A DNA stretch of 64,000 nt from JBNGOQ01 sp050589645 (GTDB lineage: Bacteria > Bacteroidota > Bacteroidia > Flavobacteriales > Flavobacteriaceae). Positions 1 to 9,162 of this stretch are shown in pieces; within the stretch, counting starts at the first letter, position 1; every line of letters starts with the position of its first letter. Position numbers and translations under genes: made by a program. The notes beneath the pieces are model-generated. The model saw only the letters and a list, made by a program, of their open reading frames with translations. It was not told where the DNA came from and ran no database searches. Where the stretch lies: NCBI RefSeq assembly GCF_050589645.1, contig NZ_JBNGOQ010000003.1:186001-250000 (forward strand), given 5' to 3'.

Positions 1-1805
1 GCATTTCTCTCACACAACTTTCGAAGAATGGAAGATTAAGGCAGCCTCTTTATATTAAACCTCACGGAACCGCCAGGCATAAAAGTAGCTTACGATTCAC
101 AAAAGATCAGTATCACGATTTACCTCCTGAGATAAGAAAAACACTGATTGATCTTATCGCCTCCAATGACGAAGGATTGATAAAACGAATCAATTTGTTA
201 ATTGTTGGTTTTGATATGAACAGTATCGAATTCAACGAAATCCTTATGAAACATCTTCCCGTTGGATCCGCTATGTTCTTCTTTTTTAGAAACGTGGTTG
301 GCAATCAAGATGAAACGAATAAAAAAGCACATAAGAAGACCGACAATTTGCGGCGTCTTTTTGAAGAAAACGGAAGGATGCCTAGAATTTATTTAATTGG
401 GAATGAGTACTTCACAAAACAGCATTTGGGACAAGATTATTCTTTGTTAAATGGAACATCCGAACCTTTATTGGACTATTACGGAAGTTTGGGAAATGTG
501 TTTAAGGTTTTGTATTGGCACATTTTGGAGTTTTTTGATGCCAAGTATAAACCCAGAGACATTCATAAGCATTACTTGATTTCCAATATTTTTGGTAATA
601 GGGAATTTTGGAAACTCCTTCCTAAGGATAAGATTAAAAACTCAAATGGAAAGGAGGGAAAAGGTACTTCAGAAAAGTTGTACTCCAGGACTTATTTTAA
701 ATCAAAAGATTACTACAAGGATCGGGTATTCATAGAGATATTGATAAACTTAGCTATAAATAACGGGAGAATTGACCCTGTTATTTTAATGGCTGGTAAT
801 GCGGGACATTATTATTCGGAGTACACAAAACAATTTGATGACAACAAGGATAAAACTAAGAAATCCTTGCTGGAAATGCTTCAATTTTTTGAACTGGAAA
901 ACGGCGAAAATCCAAATTCCTTGGGTATTCGACATCTTAAACTTTCAGAAGATAGGAAAGTACCCTTGTCGGTTTATAAAGAAGTTTTTGAAAAAATCTA
1001 TGCTAAGGCTAGCAAGCCAAATGACTTTTGTTCCGAGTTTTTAACCGAGTATTTTAAATTGTGTGCAAAATATAATCGAGGTGGGTGCGACAAAAAGACC
1101 CTTAAGGAACTGTTTCGGAAAATTGTGATTTCCAATAATTCAAAGATACATTCAGAATTTCGGAATACCCAGAATCACATTTTTGAAAGATACCACCATT
1201 CAGATATTATAAACACCAACTTGCATCTGGATCTTCACTTTACCATTGGGTTAATGGCAAATCGAGATGTAAATGCTATTTGTGTGGTGGCCGATAATGG
1301 ATTTCAACTTGCTAAATTTTTACCGCAAATAGTGGAGGACGACCGGGACATCAAAATTTACCTAATTGCCGAAGATAGTTATAAAGAATTGCATACGTAC
1401 AAGGATAAAAAACAGCGTACGATTGAGACCTTAAAATTATGGAATAGAGATTTTTTCCGGCAAGAAGAGAAGTTAGATTTGCTTGAGGATAAATTGAGGA
1501 TTATCTATCTTCCCGTAGTTGACCATAACAGGCATATGACCTTCTTTTTGAACCTTCAGGGAAAGGACTTATTGGCCCATGAAAAGAATGTTACAAGGGC
1601 GATTTATTATTATAAAAAGGGACTGTCTTCAAAGATAAATCCAATTAGGATTTATGAGGAGAACAATCTAAAATATTTGCTGGAGATGTTTAACACCTAC
1701 TCCGATAAGGCCCTTAGTTCTTATATGAGAAATAAACTCGGATACCAAACTAAAGTTCCCTGGATTTATGATGATATTGAAGACCTGAAAAAAATGAAGA
1801 TATGA
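1..1805 (+). CDS. SIR2-like domain protein, 5' end outside window
   Basis: The reading frame is open from the first bases of the window, so the gene starts upstream; the TTG at 177 is internal and not the start. The first ~75 visible residues contain KPHGTARHKSSLRFTKDQY followed by LLIVGFDMNSIEFNEIL. This matches the end of SIR2-like NAD-binding domains, where an HG motif precedes a 'slrft..qy' strand and a final 'vvGf...d' strand. The remaining ~500 residues are a charged, mostly helical-looking region that I cannot assign. Stand-alone SIR2-like proteins with long C-terminal extensions are often antiphage NAD-depleting effectors; that role is inference. The catalytic Asn/His part of SIR2 would be upstream of the window. 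Base composition is AT-rich compared with the genes from 2.7 kb on, consistent with acquired DNA. No partner gene follows. Confidence 0.6.
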   Translation, partial: ISLTQLSKNGRLRQPLYIKPHGTARHKSSLRFTKDQYHDLPPEIRKTLIDLIASNDEGLIKRINLLIVGFDMNSIEFNEILMKHLPVGSAMFFFFRNVVGNQDETNKKAHKKTDNLRRLFEENGRMPRIYLIGNEYFTKQHLGQDYSLLNGTSEPLLDYYGSLGNVFKVLYWHILEFFDAKYKPRDIHKHYLISNIFGNREFWKLLPKDKIKNSNGKEGKGTSEKLYSRTYFKSKDYYKDRVFIEILINLAINNGRIDPVILMAGNAGHYYSEYTKQFDDNKDKTKKSLLEMLQFFELENGENPNSLGIRHLKLSEDRKVPLSVYKEVFEKIYAKASKPNDFCSEFLTEYFKLCAKYNRGGCDKKTLKELFRKIVISNNSKIHSEFRNTQNHIFERYHHSDIINTNLHLDLHFTIGLMANRDVNAICVVADNGFQLAKFLPQIVEDDRDIKIYLIAEDSYKELHTYKDKKQRTIETLKLWNRDFFRQEEKLDLLEDKLRIIYLPVVDHNRHMTFFLNLQGKDLLAHEKNVTRAIYYYKKGLSSKINPIRIYEENNLKYLLEMFNTYSDKALSSYMRNKLGYQTKVPWIYDDIEDLKKMKI

Positions 1806-1874
1806 TTCTAGGTAGACCTCTTAACAATCTCATTGTTCCGAGAGCCGGGCGAATTCAGAATTTGGGAACCAAAT

Positions 1875-1900
1875 AAAAACCCTAAAAATTCTAAGGTTTT
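1875..1900 (+). terminator. weak hairpin after SIR2-like gene
   Basis: AAAACC and GGTTTT arms flank a short A/T-rich centre, with further T-rich bases after the second arm. It lies 70 bp after the stop of the SIR2-like gene. The stem has an internal mismatch, so this is only a possible terminator. Confidence 0.35.
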
Positions 1901-1993
1901 CCTATAGGGATACAAGGGAAATAATTCCTAATTTTTAAATCTACACTTCGCCCTATAGTTTTAGTCATCATCACCTACAGCTTTCTGGAAATG

Positions 1994-2022
1994 AAAAAAT
2001 ACCCACGGATGGGGATTTTTTG
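1994..2022 (+). promoter_or_regulatory. recurrent A-tract/ACC/GGA/T-tract motif, copy 1
   Basis: An A-run, then TACCCACGGAT, then GGGGATTTTTT. It resembles sequences at 8784, 14517 and 46614, all on the plus strand upstream of the first gene of a plus-strand transcript. The binding protein is unknown; a shared regulator site is inference. Confidence 0.3.
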
Positions 2023-2144
2023 GAAGCTTGCTATTGCGGAAGTTTGTTATGTTGAACGATTACACCATACGATATAAGCAAGACTTTGGAAGCTGCCGAT
2101 CAAGGCATCCCTCGAAGCACCAATACTAATCTAAAACTACAACT

Positions 2145-2714
2145 ATGGATTTAATCAACTGTGTGGATCTTTCCAACGAATCGGATTATCAGAACATCTA
2201 TTCGAGCCAATTGTACGGCACTTTTTTTATGGTATATGCCAAGTTTAGCACCGAAACCTGTGATGGAGGGTATAAAATAAAATCGATTACCCTTAGACTG
2301 CTGAATTACAAAGGACCTATCAACCTGGGCATTACCCGGGCAAAATTAGTAAGAATGATACATCCTGATGCTACATCAGTGCTACTGAAAATTGAAGTGC
2401 AGGCCTTGCAACCTTCCAACGTAGATGTTACCGTGGACGTAGCTAGGGATATGGAATGTTCCATTGGGGGCGTGCTACAGGTTGTCAGAGGCTTAAAATC
2501 GCTGGGGTCCGATTTTGTCGGTGAGGTATTTGAAAATGAGTTTAAATATAGGGAAGGCTTTGAGAAATCAAGCAACGGTGATATTGAACCTGTTAGCGAA
2601 TGTAGAGAACCAGAACCCGAAAACAATTATGATATGATTGAAGATGGGGTACAGTTTGACGACATCAAAGGCGGATACCTTTGCCCAGAGTCTACCAACA
2701 GAGTGGTCCGTTAA
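2145..2714 (+). CDS. hypothetical protein, 189 aa
   Basis: I do not recognise this protein. It starts at an ATG with no signal peptide. The first ~125 residues alternate short polar and hydrophobic stretches like a beta-rich fold; the last ~50 are acidic and look disordered (EPEPENN, followed by DMIEDG). It ends 12 bp before the sensor-kinase gene and could be co-transcribed with it. Codon use is consistent with a real gene, but the amino-acid sequence offers no functional motif. A role in the same signalling pathway is only suggested by position. Confidence 0.55.
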   Translation: MDLINCVDLSNESDYQNIYSSQLYGTFFMVYAKFSTETCDGGYKIKSITLRLLNYKGPINLGITRAKLVRMIHPDATSVLLKIEVQALQPSNVDVTVDVARDMECSIGGVLQVVRGLKSLGSDFVGEVFENEFKYREGFEKSSNGDIEPVSECREPEPENNYDMIEDGVQFDDIKGGYLCPESTNRVVR

Positions 2715-2726
2715 AAAATACTGATT

Positions 2727-4571
2727 TTGCGTAGCTATAGCCCCTTAATTTTCTGTCTTATCCTCCATTATTTCGCCACCTATGGAGCTTCCCCTTTGGA
2801 CGATTACCTGCATGCATTAAAAACGCTGGACTATAAGTCGGCCATGGAACATGCCAAGGGTATGGGCAATGCAGCCTTGCAACGAGAGTGCCAACAATTG
2901 GTGGATGTGCTCCACAATCCGGGACAAGAGCGGGAGACCTTTGTACTACCGTACCAGGATTCCGATGAAGTTGGGTATGCCGTCTTCCTCATAAAAAAAG
3001 GACTGTATCTGCTCTATACGGATCCCTACAGGGCGGGCCCCTTTGAATTGCTGAATGAGGCCTATCGATTGGCGCAGGAACTGCGGATAAAGGAACTGGA
3101 GAAACTTGCGCTCCTGTCCATCCTGAGGGTCTATAACAACGAATTTTCACAGTCCAATGACGACAAGACCACCTATTTGGACCGTTTTGAACAGCTGATC
3201 GATACCCCAGAGGACGCCTTTCACTTTCGGATCAACCTGTTGCACTACAACCTAAAGAACGTCTTCTATAAGGTAGAATTGAATGCCGACTTCGCCAGGG
3301 AATTTGAGGTGTTGATGGAAGGCTTTCCTTCTACCCATGCTTTTTGGCCCATGTACCACTCCTTGGTGGGGGTGCTCCACGAGGTGCTCGGAAACGATGA
3401 TTTGGCCATTGAATTTCACCAAAAGGCACTGGATACCATCTGGGACGAGCCATTTTTGCGCTACGTACGGTTCCGCTCCTATATCCACCTTTCCGAAATT
3501 ATGAAAGGGATGGAAAGGTACGAGGACGGACTGAGGTATGTTGCGATGGCCAAAAAATATAGGGACCCGGTCGATTCTGTACGATCTAGCTACTATATCA
3601 ACCACTATGCCTCCTTTCATCATATGGGCCTGGGCGATTATGCCACCGCCTTTGACAAACAACTGGCAGCCATTGATTTGCAGAAGCAATTGGAATACAA
3701 CAAAAATGCCCTGGAAATCTCCAATCTGAACGTAAAGTTCCAGACGGCCGAAAAGGAAAAGCAGATTTTGCGGGAACAACAGCGTGCGGCACAAAACCGG
3801 GACCTGTTCGTCGGAGCTGTGCTATTGTTACTTCTGGGCGGTTTTATTGCGGTCTTGATCTATAAAAATTCGACCAAAAAACGGGAGCTGGCCGAACAGC
3901 AGGAACAGATCCAAAAACAGAAAGTAGAGACCCTGCTAAAGGAACAGGAATTGGTGAGTATCGATGCCATGATCGCGGGGCAGGAAAAGGAAAGGCGAAA
4001 AGTGGCCAACGAACTGCACGATGATTTGGGGAGTCTCATGGCCACGATCAAACTGCATTTTGACAATATGAAGATTAACAAAACCGATCCGGCGCTAAAA
4101 AATGCGCAAAAGCTATTGGACGAGGCCTACCAAAAAATTCGAAGTATGGCACATGCCAAAAACTCTGGCGTAATGGCCAACCAGGGCCTGTTGCCCGCAG
4201 TGCAAAAAATGGCCCAGACCATCAGCGGGACCAATGCCCTGGCCGTTACCGTGGAGGAGTATGGCCTTGGTGAACGTATGGAAAACACGCTGGAACTTAC
4301 CATTTTTAGGGTCATACAGGAGTTGATTGCCAATATCATCAAACATGCTGGGGCCACCCAGGCCAGCATTCAGTTCACCCAACATGAGGACAATCTGAAT
4401 ATCATCGTGGAGGACAACGGAAAGGGCTTTGATATGGCCAGGGTGGAAAAGACTCGGAGCGGTATGGGACTCACTACAATCGAAAAACGCATAGAACATT
4501 TGGAAGGGAACTTTACGGTAGACAGCGTATTGGACAAAGGGACCTCCATTTTAATAGACATACCGCTATGA
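2727..4571 (+). CDS. TPR-containing sensor histidine kinase (HisKA_3 type)
   Basis: A hybrid-free two-component sensor of the NarL/DegS class. A TTG start is chosen because it is followed directly by a signal-peptide-like stretch (SPLIFCLILHYFATYGAS) and no in-frame ATG precedes the mature part. Residues ~30-340 are helical repeats of TPR type, followed by one membrane segment at ~361-380 (VGAVLLLLLGGFIAVLIY) and a glutamine-rich coiled coil (~385-415). The dimerisation/phosphoacceptor helix has NELHDDLGS with the predicted phospho-His at residue 431. The ATPase domain shows an N-box (ELIANIIKHAG) and a G1 box (DNGKGFD). The TPR part is thus predicted to be periplasmic and the kinase cytoplasmic. 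The stop overlaps the response regulator start by 4 bp (ATGA), so the two form a translationally coupled pair. The signal sensed is not evident. Confidence 0.9.
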   Translation: MRSYSPLIFCLILHYFATYGASPLDDYLHALKTLDYKSAMEHAKGMGNAALQRECQQLVDVLHNPGQERETFVLPYQDSDEVGYAVFLIKKGLYLLYTDPYRAGPFELLNEAYRLAQELRIKELEKLALLSILRVYNNEFSQSNDDKTTYLDRFEQLIDTPEDAFHFRINLLHYNLKNVFYKVELNADFAREFEVLMEGFPSTHAFWPMYHSLVGVLHEVLGNDDLAIEFHQKALDTIWDEPFLRYVRFRSYIHLSEIMKGMERYEDGLRYVAMAKKYRDPVDSVRSSYYINHYASFHHMGLGDYATAFDKQLAAIDLQKQLEYNKNALEISNLNVKFQTAEKEKQILREQQRAAQNRDLFVGAVLLLLLGGFIAVLIYKNSTKKRELAEQQEQIQKQKVETLLKEQELVSIDAMIAGQEKERRKVANELHDDLGSLMATIKLHFDNMKINKTDPALKNAQKLLDEAYQKIRSMAHAKNSGVMANQGLLPAVQKMAQTISGTNALAVTVEEYGLGERMENTLELTIFRVIQELIANIIKHAGATQASIQFTQHEDNLNIIVEDNGKGFDMARVEKTRSGMGLTTIEKRIEHLEGNFTVDSVLDKGTSILIDIPL

Positions 4572-5182
4572 TTACCGTAGCCATTGCCGAAGACCACCAG
4601 GCCCTGATCGATGGCATCCAGTCCTATGTGGAATACGAGGAAGACATCAAAATTATAGGGCATGCCAATGATGGGGAGGCCCTGTTGGAGATTGTCCGGA
4701 AAAGAACGCCCACCTTGGTGCTCTGTGATATCCGTATGCCCAAATTGGATGGGATAGCGGCGGCCAAGATCATCCAGAAAGAACACCCCACCACCAAGGT
4801 GATCGCCTTTACGATGTTCGACCAGGAGGAGGCCATACGGCAGATGCTCGATGCCGGGGCGGTGGGTTATATCCTTAAAAATTCCTCCCTCCAGGTGGTG
4901 TTGGAAGCCATACGGACCGTGGCCGGGGGAAGCACCTATTTTGATAAAAAAATACACTTGCCCACAGCCGAAAAGAACACCTCCAAGAGCATTCTATCGT
5001 CGCGGGAAAAGGAAATTCTGGGCCTGGTCGCCCGCGGCAAGACCTCCCATGAAATAGCGGACCAGCTCTTTATCGGAAAAAGCACAGTAGACACCCATCG
5101 GAAGAACATGATCCGCAAGCTTGGATTGAGCGGGGCAGGGGAGTTGTTGCGCTACGCCTTGGAGCGGAAGTACGATTTTTAG
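4568..5182 (+). CDS. NarL/LuxR-family response regulator
   Basis: 204 residues: a receiver domain (~1-120) and a LuxR-type helix-turn-helix (~140-200). The acidic pocket is at the N-terminus (IAEDHQ) and the phospho-Asp is D54 in CDIRMPKLDG. The switch Thr (AFTMFD) and Lys (ILKNSS) are present. The C-terminal part has SSREKEILGLVARGKTSHEIA and KSTVDTHRKNMIRKLGL, the standard LuxR recognition-helix pattern. It is the expected target of the overlapping sensor kinase. Its stop is only 6 bp from the convergent stop of the next gene, leaving no room for a separate terminator. Confidence 0.93.
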   Translation: MITVAIAEDHQALIDGIQSYVEYEEDIKIIGHANDGEALLEIVRKRTPTLVLCDIRMPKLDGIAAAKIIQKEHPTTKVIAFTMFDQEEAIRQMLDAGAVGYILKNSSLQVVLEAIRTVAGGSTYFDKKIHLPTAEKNTSKSILSSREKEILGLVARGKTSHEIADQLFIGKSTVDTHRKNMIRKLGLSGAGELLRYALERKYDF

Positions 5183-5188
5183 GGTCGT

Positions 5189-8100
5189 TTACTCGGAAAT
5201 ACTATCATTGACCACCTCCCCAAGGATATTCAATTCTTTTTCCAAATAGTATAAGCCATTGAGTTTGGGCTCATAATGGGATGTGGCCACATGATCCGTA
5301 TTTTCGGCCAAAACCCCGTCTTTATTATAACGTTCTATGACCTGAATCAATCCCGAAGGCGCCAAGGTATATTTATAGATGGCAATGCCGAGTTCATCTT
5401 CGATCAACTTGTTGTCATCTCCATAGGTCGTGGCCTTAGTGGTCTGTCCCATATCGTCCCACTCGTAAGCGACTTTGTGATATCCGTTTTCACCTATGGT
5501 CCTCCGCCCATGACGATCAAAATATGCATAGGTAAGGGTATGTCCCAGTTCATCCAGTACGGATCGTTCTATGGCCACCCCATATTGGTTATTGGTACGC
5601 CTGTTTCTTTCATCAAAGTATTCGTAACCCGTAATTTTCTGTCTTTTGTTATACCTATAATTAATGGCACTGACCCCATCCCCATTACTGGTTCTTTGAT
5701 GGTTGGAATCATAGTATTCCACTCTGGTCTGATTGCCATACAGGTTGTAAAAGTACTTTGTAATAGCTACCCCCTTTTTTAACCTGCCCTCCTTGTTGTA
5801 CTCAAATGCAACGGAATCCAATCCCGCTTTGTTGATATAAAAATGGGTCTTAAAGGTACCATCTAGTTGCGCAGGGTCCATTTTGATATTGTAATTGGAG
5901 CGCTCAATAAGTTGATTTTTTGCGTTGTATTTGTAGACATTGTAGGTTACACTGTCCGTGGCATTTGCCAGTTCGTCGTTTGCATTAAAATAGGTAGTTT
6001 TTAATTTGTTTCCCCGATCGTCGTACTCCCAGCGAATAATCGCTACATCTTCCTCGAATTCTTTGGGATTTCCAATGGAATCATAGGCTACCGTTTCAAT
6101 TTTGTTGCCTCCGCTATCGTAAGTATAGGTATAAGTTACAGCCCCATCCTGGATTTTTGCAAAGTTTTCATCCGCATCCAGATACGTTTCCTTTACCACT
6201 TCTTTTTTTGTGTTCAAGGTTTTTCTGGTGATGGCAATGTCCTCGTCACTTTCAAAGACAGTATTATAGGCATCCGCATTGTATTCCAAGATGATGCTAT
6301 CACTAGGGTAGCTATACTTCAGTGCCCCGTATTTGTTGTCGGTAAACCTCAGGACATATCCCGGATAGTAGTACGCTTCAAATGCCACCCTGCCTACGGA
6401 ATCATAGTCTTTTGCTTTATAAAAGTAATCATCATTGGCTATGATGGGCCCATGTTCAGCGTTGAACCTTTTAACACTGGTCTCCCTGTCGTATAGATCA
6501 TAGGTGTATTCATAAATGGAAGCCCCGTTATGGTCATAGGTGTTTTCCCCTTTTTCATCCAAGGAGGTGACCTTGATCACATTGCCCCTTTCATCATGTG
6601 CATAGGATAGGTGATAATCGTTCAGATGAAAGGCAAAGTCCCCATTTTCGTTATACAAACGGTAAGAGGATCTAAGGTTGTTTTCGTCATAGGCATATTC
6701 ATATCGGGCAATATGCCCATCATCATTTTTTAAGCGGTGATGCCTGTCAAAGTTTTCAAAGCGCACGGTTCTTCCCTTTTTGTCGAGTGTACGTTTTACA
6801 TGGAAGATACCCTCTTCCTTGGCAATTTTTCTTCCGTTTTTATCAAAGTAGGAGCCATAGTAGGATTCTTCCGCTGGGTTGTACCGCCATCGTGTTTCGA
6901 ACACAGCGTTCTTCAGGGTTCTCTGCCCATCCTCCGTGTAGTAGCGTTCCACGCTGTTTTTATTTTCGTCCGTAGTGCGTTTACGGATATAGGCGGATAT
7001 TTTGGTGTTGTAGGTTCGGTCGGGATTATAATAATGGATTTCAGAGGGTCCTTTTTGTTTTTTACGGATTTTTGCAATGGCGGTCTTAAAATAGCCGCCA
7101 TTGGTAAGCTCCCCATTTTTGTAAAACTTGATTTCCTTCCCCCAGTCCCCCACATAGGAAATCTCATAGGTTTCCCCGTACTCGATGTCCTTTTCGCCAA
7201 TGGGATAGGAGGTTAGCACATTAGCGTCTGCGGTAAAGTAGATATGTCTGTAGAATTGTGTTCTGTTTTTGGTGAAATCGTAATAACTATAGATATCCTC
7301 ATTTTTATAATAGGCGGTTTGGCGTAGCCAATCGTCTATTTTTAGCTCCCAATACCGCTGCTGTTTGGTGTTGCTGTTGTGATCGGTAATACTGTCATAC
7401 ACATCCTGTAGGCTATCGAGTTTTTTTGCGTATTTGCCTTGCAAGGATTTCATAGTAGCCAAGGAAAGACCCCCCAAACCGCTTTCCACAAGGTCTTTTC
7501 GCAACAATCGGGCACAATATTCCGTAATGTTAAAATGGTATTGCTCATGGATGAGCACATTATAACCATCGTATTCATCGCGCAGCCGCTCTGAATAATT
7601 GGGGTTCATAAAGGCGTATACCCTGGAATCATTGTCGGTAATCAGATTTGGGCAGGCAATGTTGGAGTAGATCAGTGCCACGTAATCCTCCTCCATGTGG
7701 TCTACCATTTCAAAGTCGTCCCAGACCAAAGGGCGAAGGCCCCAGGGAATTGTTTCTTTATTGATGGAACTTGTTTCATTGGCAAACCCTAAAATAAACA
7801 CAGAAACAAACAACAAAATTGATAGGGCGGTAGGGTATTTTATCCCTACGTTTCGGGGATTGCGATTTCTATAAAGGAGATAATAAAAAATGAAAGAAAA
7901 TATTGTGACTACATAAAACATTATCACCAATATAAATTCGGTCGACAAGTCGCTGAAAGTGAAATCGGCCTCGCCAAAGTAAACCGAGTAAAAACGAACG
8001 CCCATGTAGAGAATGAATGCAAAGAGTAGATTAAATAGCAAAATCGTTTTCGTGTGTTTTTCCACGGTGTTCCCGAAACCGTTTGTCAGGAGCATTAAAA

Positions 8101-8587
8101 AATTACAAACAAAGGTGGTGAACGCGAGCCAAAATAGTATCCCTATAACATTGGAGCCTAAATACTCAATGCCGATAGCTACAAGCAATATGTTCAATAG
8201 GATGGCGGGTAGCCCTTGTGCCAACAATTTTTGAAATGAAAATTCACCAGGGACTTTTGGAGTATCAGAGGTGGCAAGGGTGGTTTCTTTAGGGTCCGTG
8301 CCATGTTTGTTTTCATGAGGCTGCCCCTCTTGAAAGAACATTATAAAAATGTAAAAGGGAATCAACTGATAGAAGCCACTTTTGTCCATGTCGTGACACC
8401 GTTTTGCCCCTTGTGCCAGCACGAAATAAATGGCAGCCAGATGTGGAATCAAAGCCCAGGTATCGTCAAAATTGGAATACTCGAGCAATAGAGCGATTAG
8501 GACAATCCAAGACCAATAAAGAACGTAGCTTAAACCGTACTCCAATCTACGAATACGGCCTTCAAAGGAAAAGGGGGATCTAAACAT
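5189..8587 (-). CDS. DUF805 membrane domain + HEQYH protease-like domain + YD-like repeats, 1132 aa
   Basis: An unusual multi-domain membrane protein. Residues 1-~105 are a DUF805 domain (GRIRRLEYGLS near the start, AQGAKRCHDMDKSGFYQLIP in the middle). Four or five further hydrophobic segments follow (~125-275). Residues ~285-420 contain WDDF and LIHEQYHFNITEYC, a HExxH zinc motif at H347/E348/H351 that resembles DUF922-type metallopeptidase-like domains. From ~470 to the end there are about a dozen repeats of ~47 residues, with patterns such as YEYAYDENN, YDERGN and YTYDSGGNK. They are similar to RHS/YD or MORN-like strands. The topology suggests a membrane-anchored outward-facing protease or binding domain with a long repeat stalk. 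RHS core cleavage residues or a toxin tip are not seen, so I do not call it a toxin. Start is the ATG at 8587, immediately before the conserved FRSPFSFEGR. Confidence 0.8.
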   Translation of the reverse strand: MFRSPFSFEGRIRRLEYGLSYVLYWSWIVLIALLLEYSNFDDTWALIPHLAAIYFVLAQGAKRCHDMDKSGFYQLIPFYIFIMFFQEGQPHENKHGTDPKETTLATSDTPKVPGEFSFQKLLAQGLPAILLNILLVAIGIEYLGSNVIGILFWLAFTTFVCNFLMLLTNGFGNTVEKHTKTILLFNLLFAFILYMGVRFYSVYFGEADFTFSDLSTEFILVIMFYVVTIFSFIFYYLLYRNRNPRNVGIKYPTALSILLFVSVFILGFANETSSINKETIPWGLRPLVWDDFEMVDHMEEDYVALIYSNIACPNLITDNDSRVYAFMNPNYSERLRDEYDGYNVLIHEQYHFNITEYCARLLRKDLVESGLGGLSLATMKSLQGKYAKKLDSLQDVYDSITDHNSNTKQQRYWELKIDDWLRQTAYYKNEDIYSYYDFTKNRTQFYRHIYFTADANVLTSYPIGEKDIEYGETYEISYVGDWGKEIKFYKNGELTNGGYFKTAIAKIRKKQKGPSEIHYYNPDRTYNTKISAYIRKRTTDENKNSVERYYTEDGQRTLKNAVFETRWRYNPAEESYYGSYFDKNGRKIAKEEGIFHVKRTLDKKGRTVRFENFDRHHRLKNDDGHIARYEYAYDENNLRSSYRLYNENGDFAFHLNDYHLSYAHDERGNVIKVTSLDEKGENTYDHNGASIYEYTYDLYDRETSVKRFNAEHGPIIANDDYFYKAKDYDSVGRVAFEAYYYPGYVLRFTDNKYGALKYSYPSDSIILEYNADAYNTVFESDEDIAITRKTLNTKKEVVKETYLDADENFAKIQDGAVTYTYTYDSGGNKIETVAYDSIGNPKEFEEDVAIIRWEYDDRGNKLKTTYFNANDELANATDSVTYNVYKYNAKNQLIERSNYNIKMDPAQLDGTFKTHFYINKAGLDSVAFEYNKEGRLKKGVAITKYFYNLYGNQTRVEYYDSNHQRTSNGDGVSAINYRYNKRQKITGYEYFDERNRRTNNQYGVAIERSVLDELGHTLTYAYFDRHGRRTIGENGYHKVAYEWDDMGQTTKATTYGDDNKLIEDELGIAIYKYTLAPSGLIQVIERYNKDGVLAENTDHVATSHYEPKLNGLYYLEKELNILGEVVNDSISE

Positions 8588-9162
8588 GCTTGCCGGTTAC
8601 AGGTTTGGTATATTCAGCATATAAATATAGGGCATTCCCAAGAACCAGGAAATTTCTTTCTTTTTACGGTCAATTCCTCGGATAAAGGGAAGGCTCAGGG
8701 ATGGCCAATAGTTTTCTTGATGTGTTTAAGGAGTCTGGCTAAGCACCTTCATCTCCCAGAACGCTATTTACACATTTTTTATGACAAAAATCACCTAGGA
8801 ATTTGCGTAGGTTGATTGAGGTGAAGTTTGAAGCTATTTTATAAAATTGTTTATTGGATGAGTTCAAAAAAACGATTAAAAAGGCATCACATGGATTTAG
8901 ATTGAGAAAACTCCTGAAAAATTATACTTTTATATAAAACTTAGAGTATTTCCGGGGGAAAAGTCAAGTCAAAGAATTCCATAACGAAATAACCTAATAG
9001 TTGAGTGTCTTTTTTCATGTACCATGAGTTTTGATGCAATCCAATATAAACAAGACCATTCTTCTATGCTGCAGCGATAAAAAAAGAGCTAACTAAAACA
9101 ACCAGTTGTGATTCATTAGTTCAATTTAGCTACAAATAAGTAACATTTGATCGATTAAGTTC
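8588..9162. other. divergent intergenic region, 575 bp
   Basis: AT-rich DNA between the minus-strand DUF805 gene and the plus-strand transglutaminase gene. It holds copy 2 of the recurrent motif (8784-8823) and the 12-mer ACGCTATTTACA at 8760, which recurs at 41800. No gene or RNA is seen. Confidence 0.5.
8784..8823 (+). promoter_or_regulatory. recurrent motif, copy 2
   Basis: The clearest copy: ACAAAAATCACCTAGG, then AATTTGCGTAGGTTGATTG. It is ~340 bp upstream of the transglutaminase gene and in the same orientation. See copies at 1994, 14517 and 46614. Confidence 0.35.

Larger units (their letters stand above)
1806..2144. other. intergenic region, 339 bp
   Basis: No gene is seen here. It holds a weak hairpin (1875-1900) after the SIR2-like gene and one copy of a recurrent motif (1994-2022) upstream of the next gene. 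Confidence 0.5.

Noticed and set aside
177..1805. TTG at 177 as start of the first gene
   Set aside because: The frame stays open to base 1 and the upstream codons match the SIR2-like domain, so 177 is internal.
5276..5782. 168-codon open frame opposite the DUF805 fusion
   Set aside because: It is a shadow of the well-supported minus-strand gene with no domain of its own.
5189..8587. RHS polymorphic toxin
   Set aside because: Repeats are YD-like, but there is no RHS core cleavage motif, toxin tip or downstream immunity gene.
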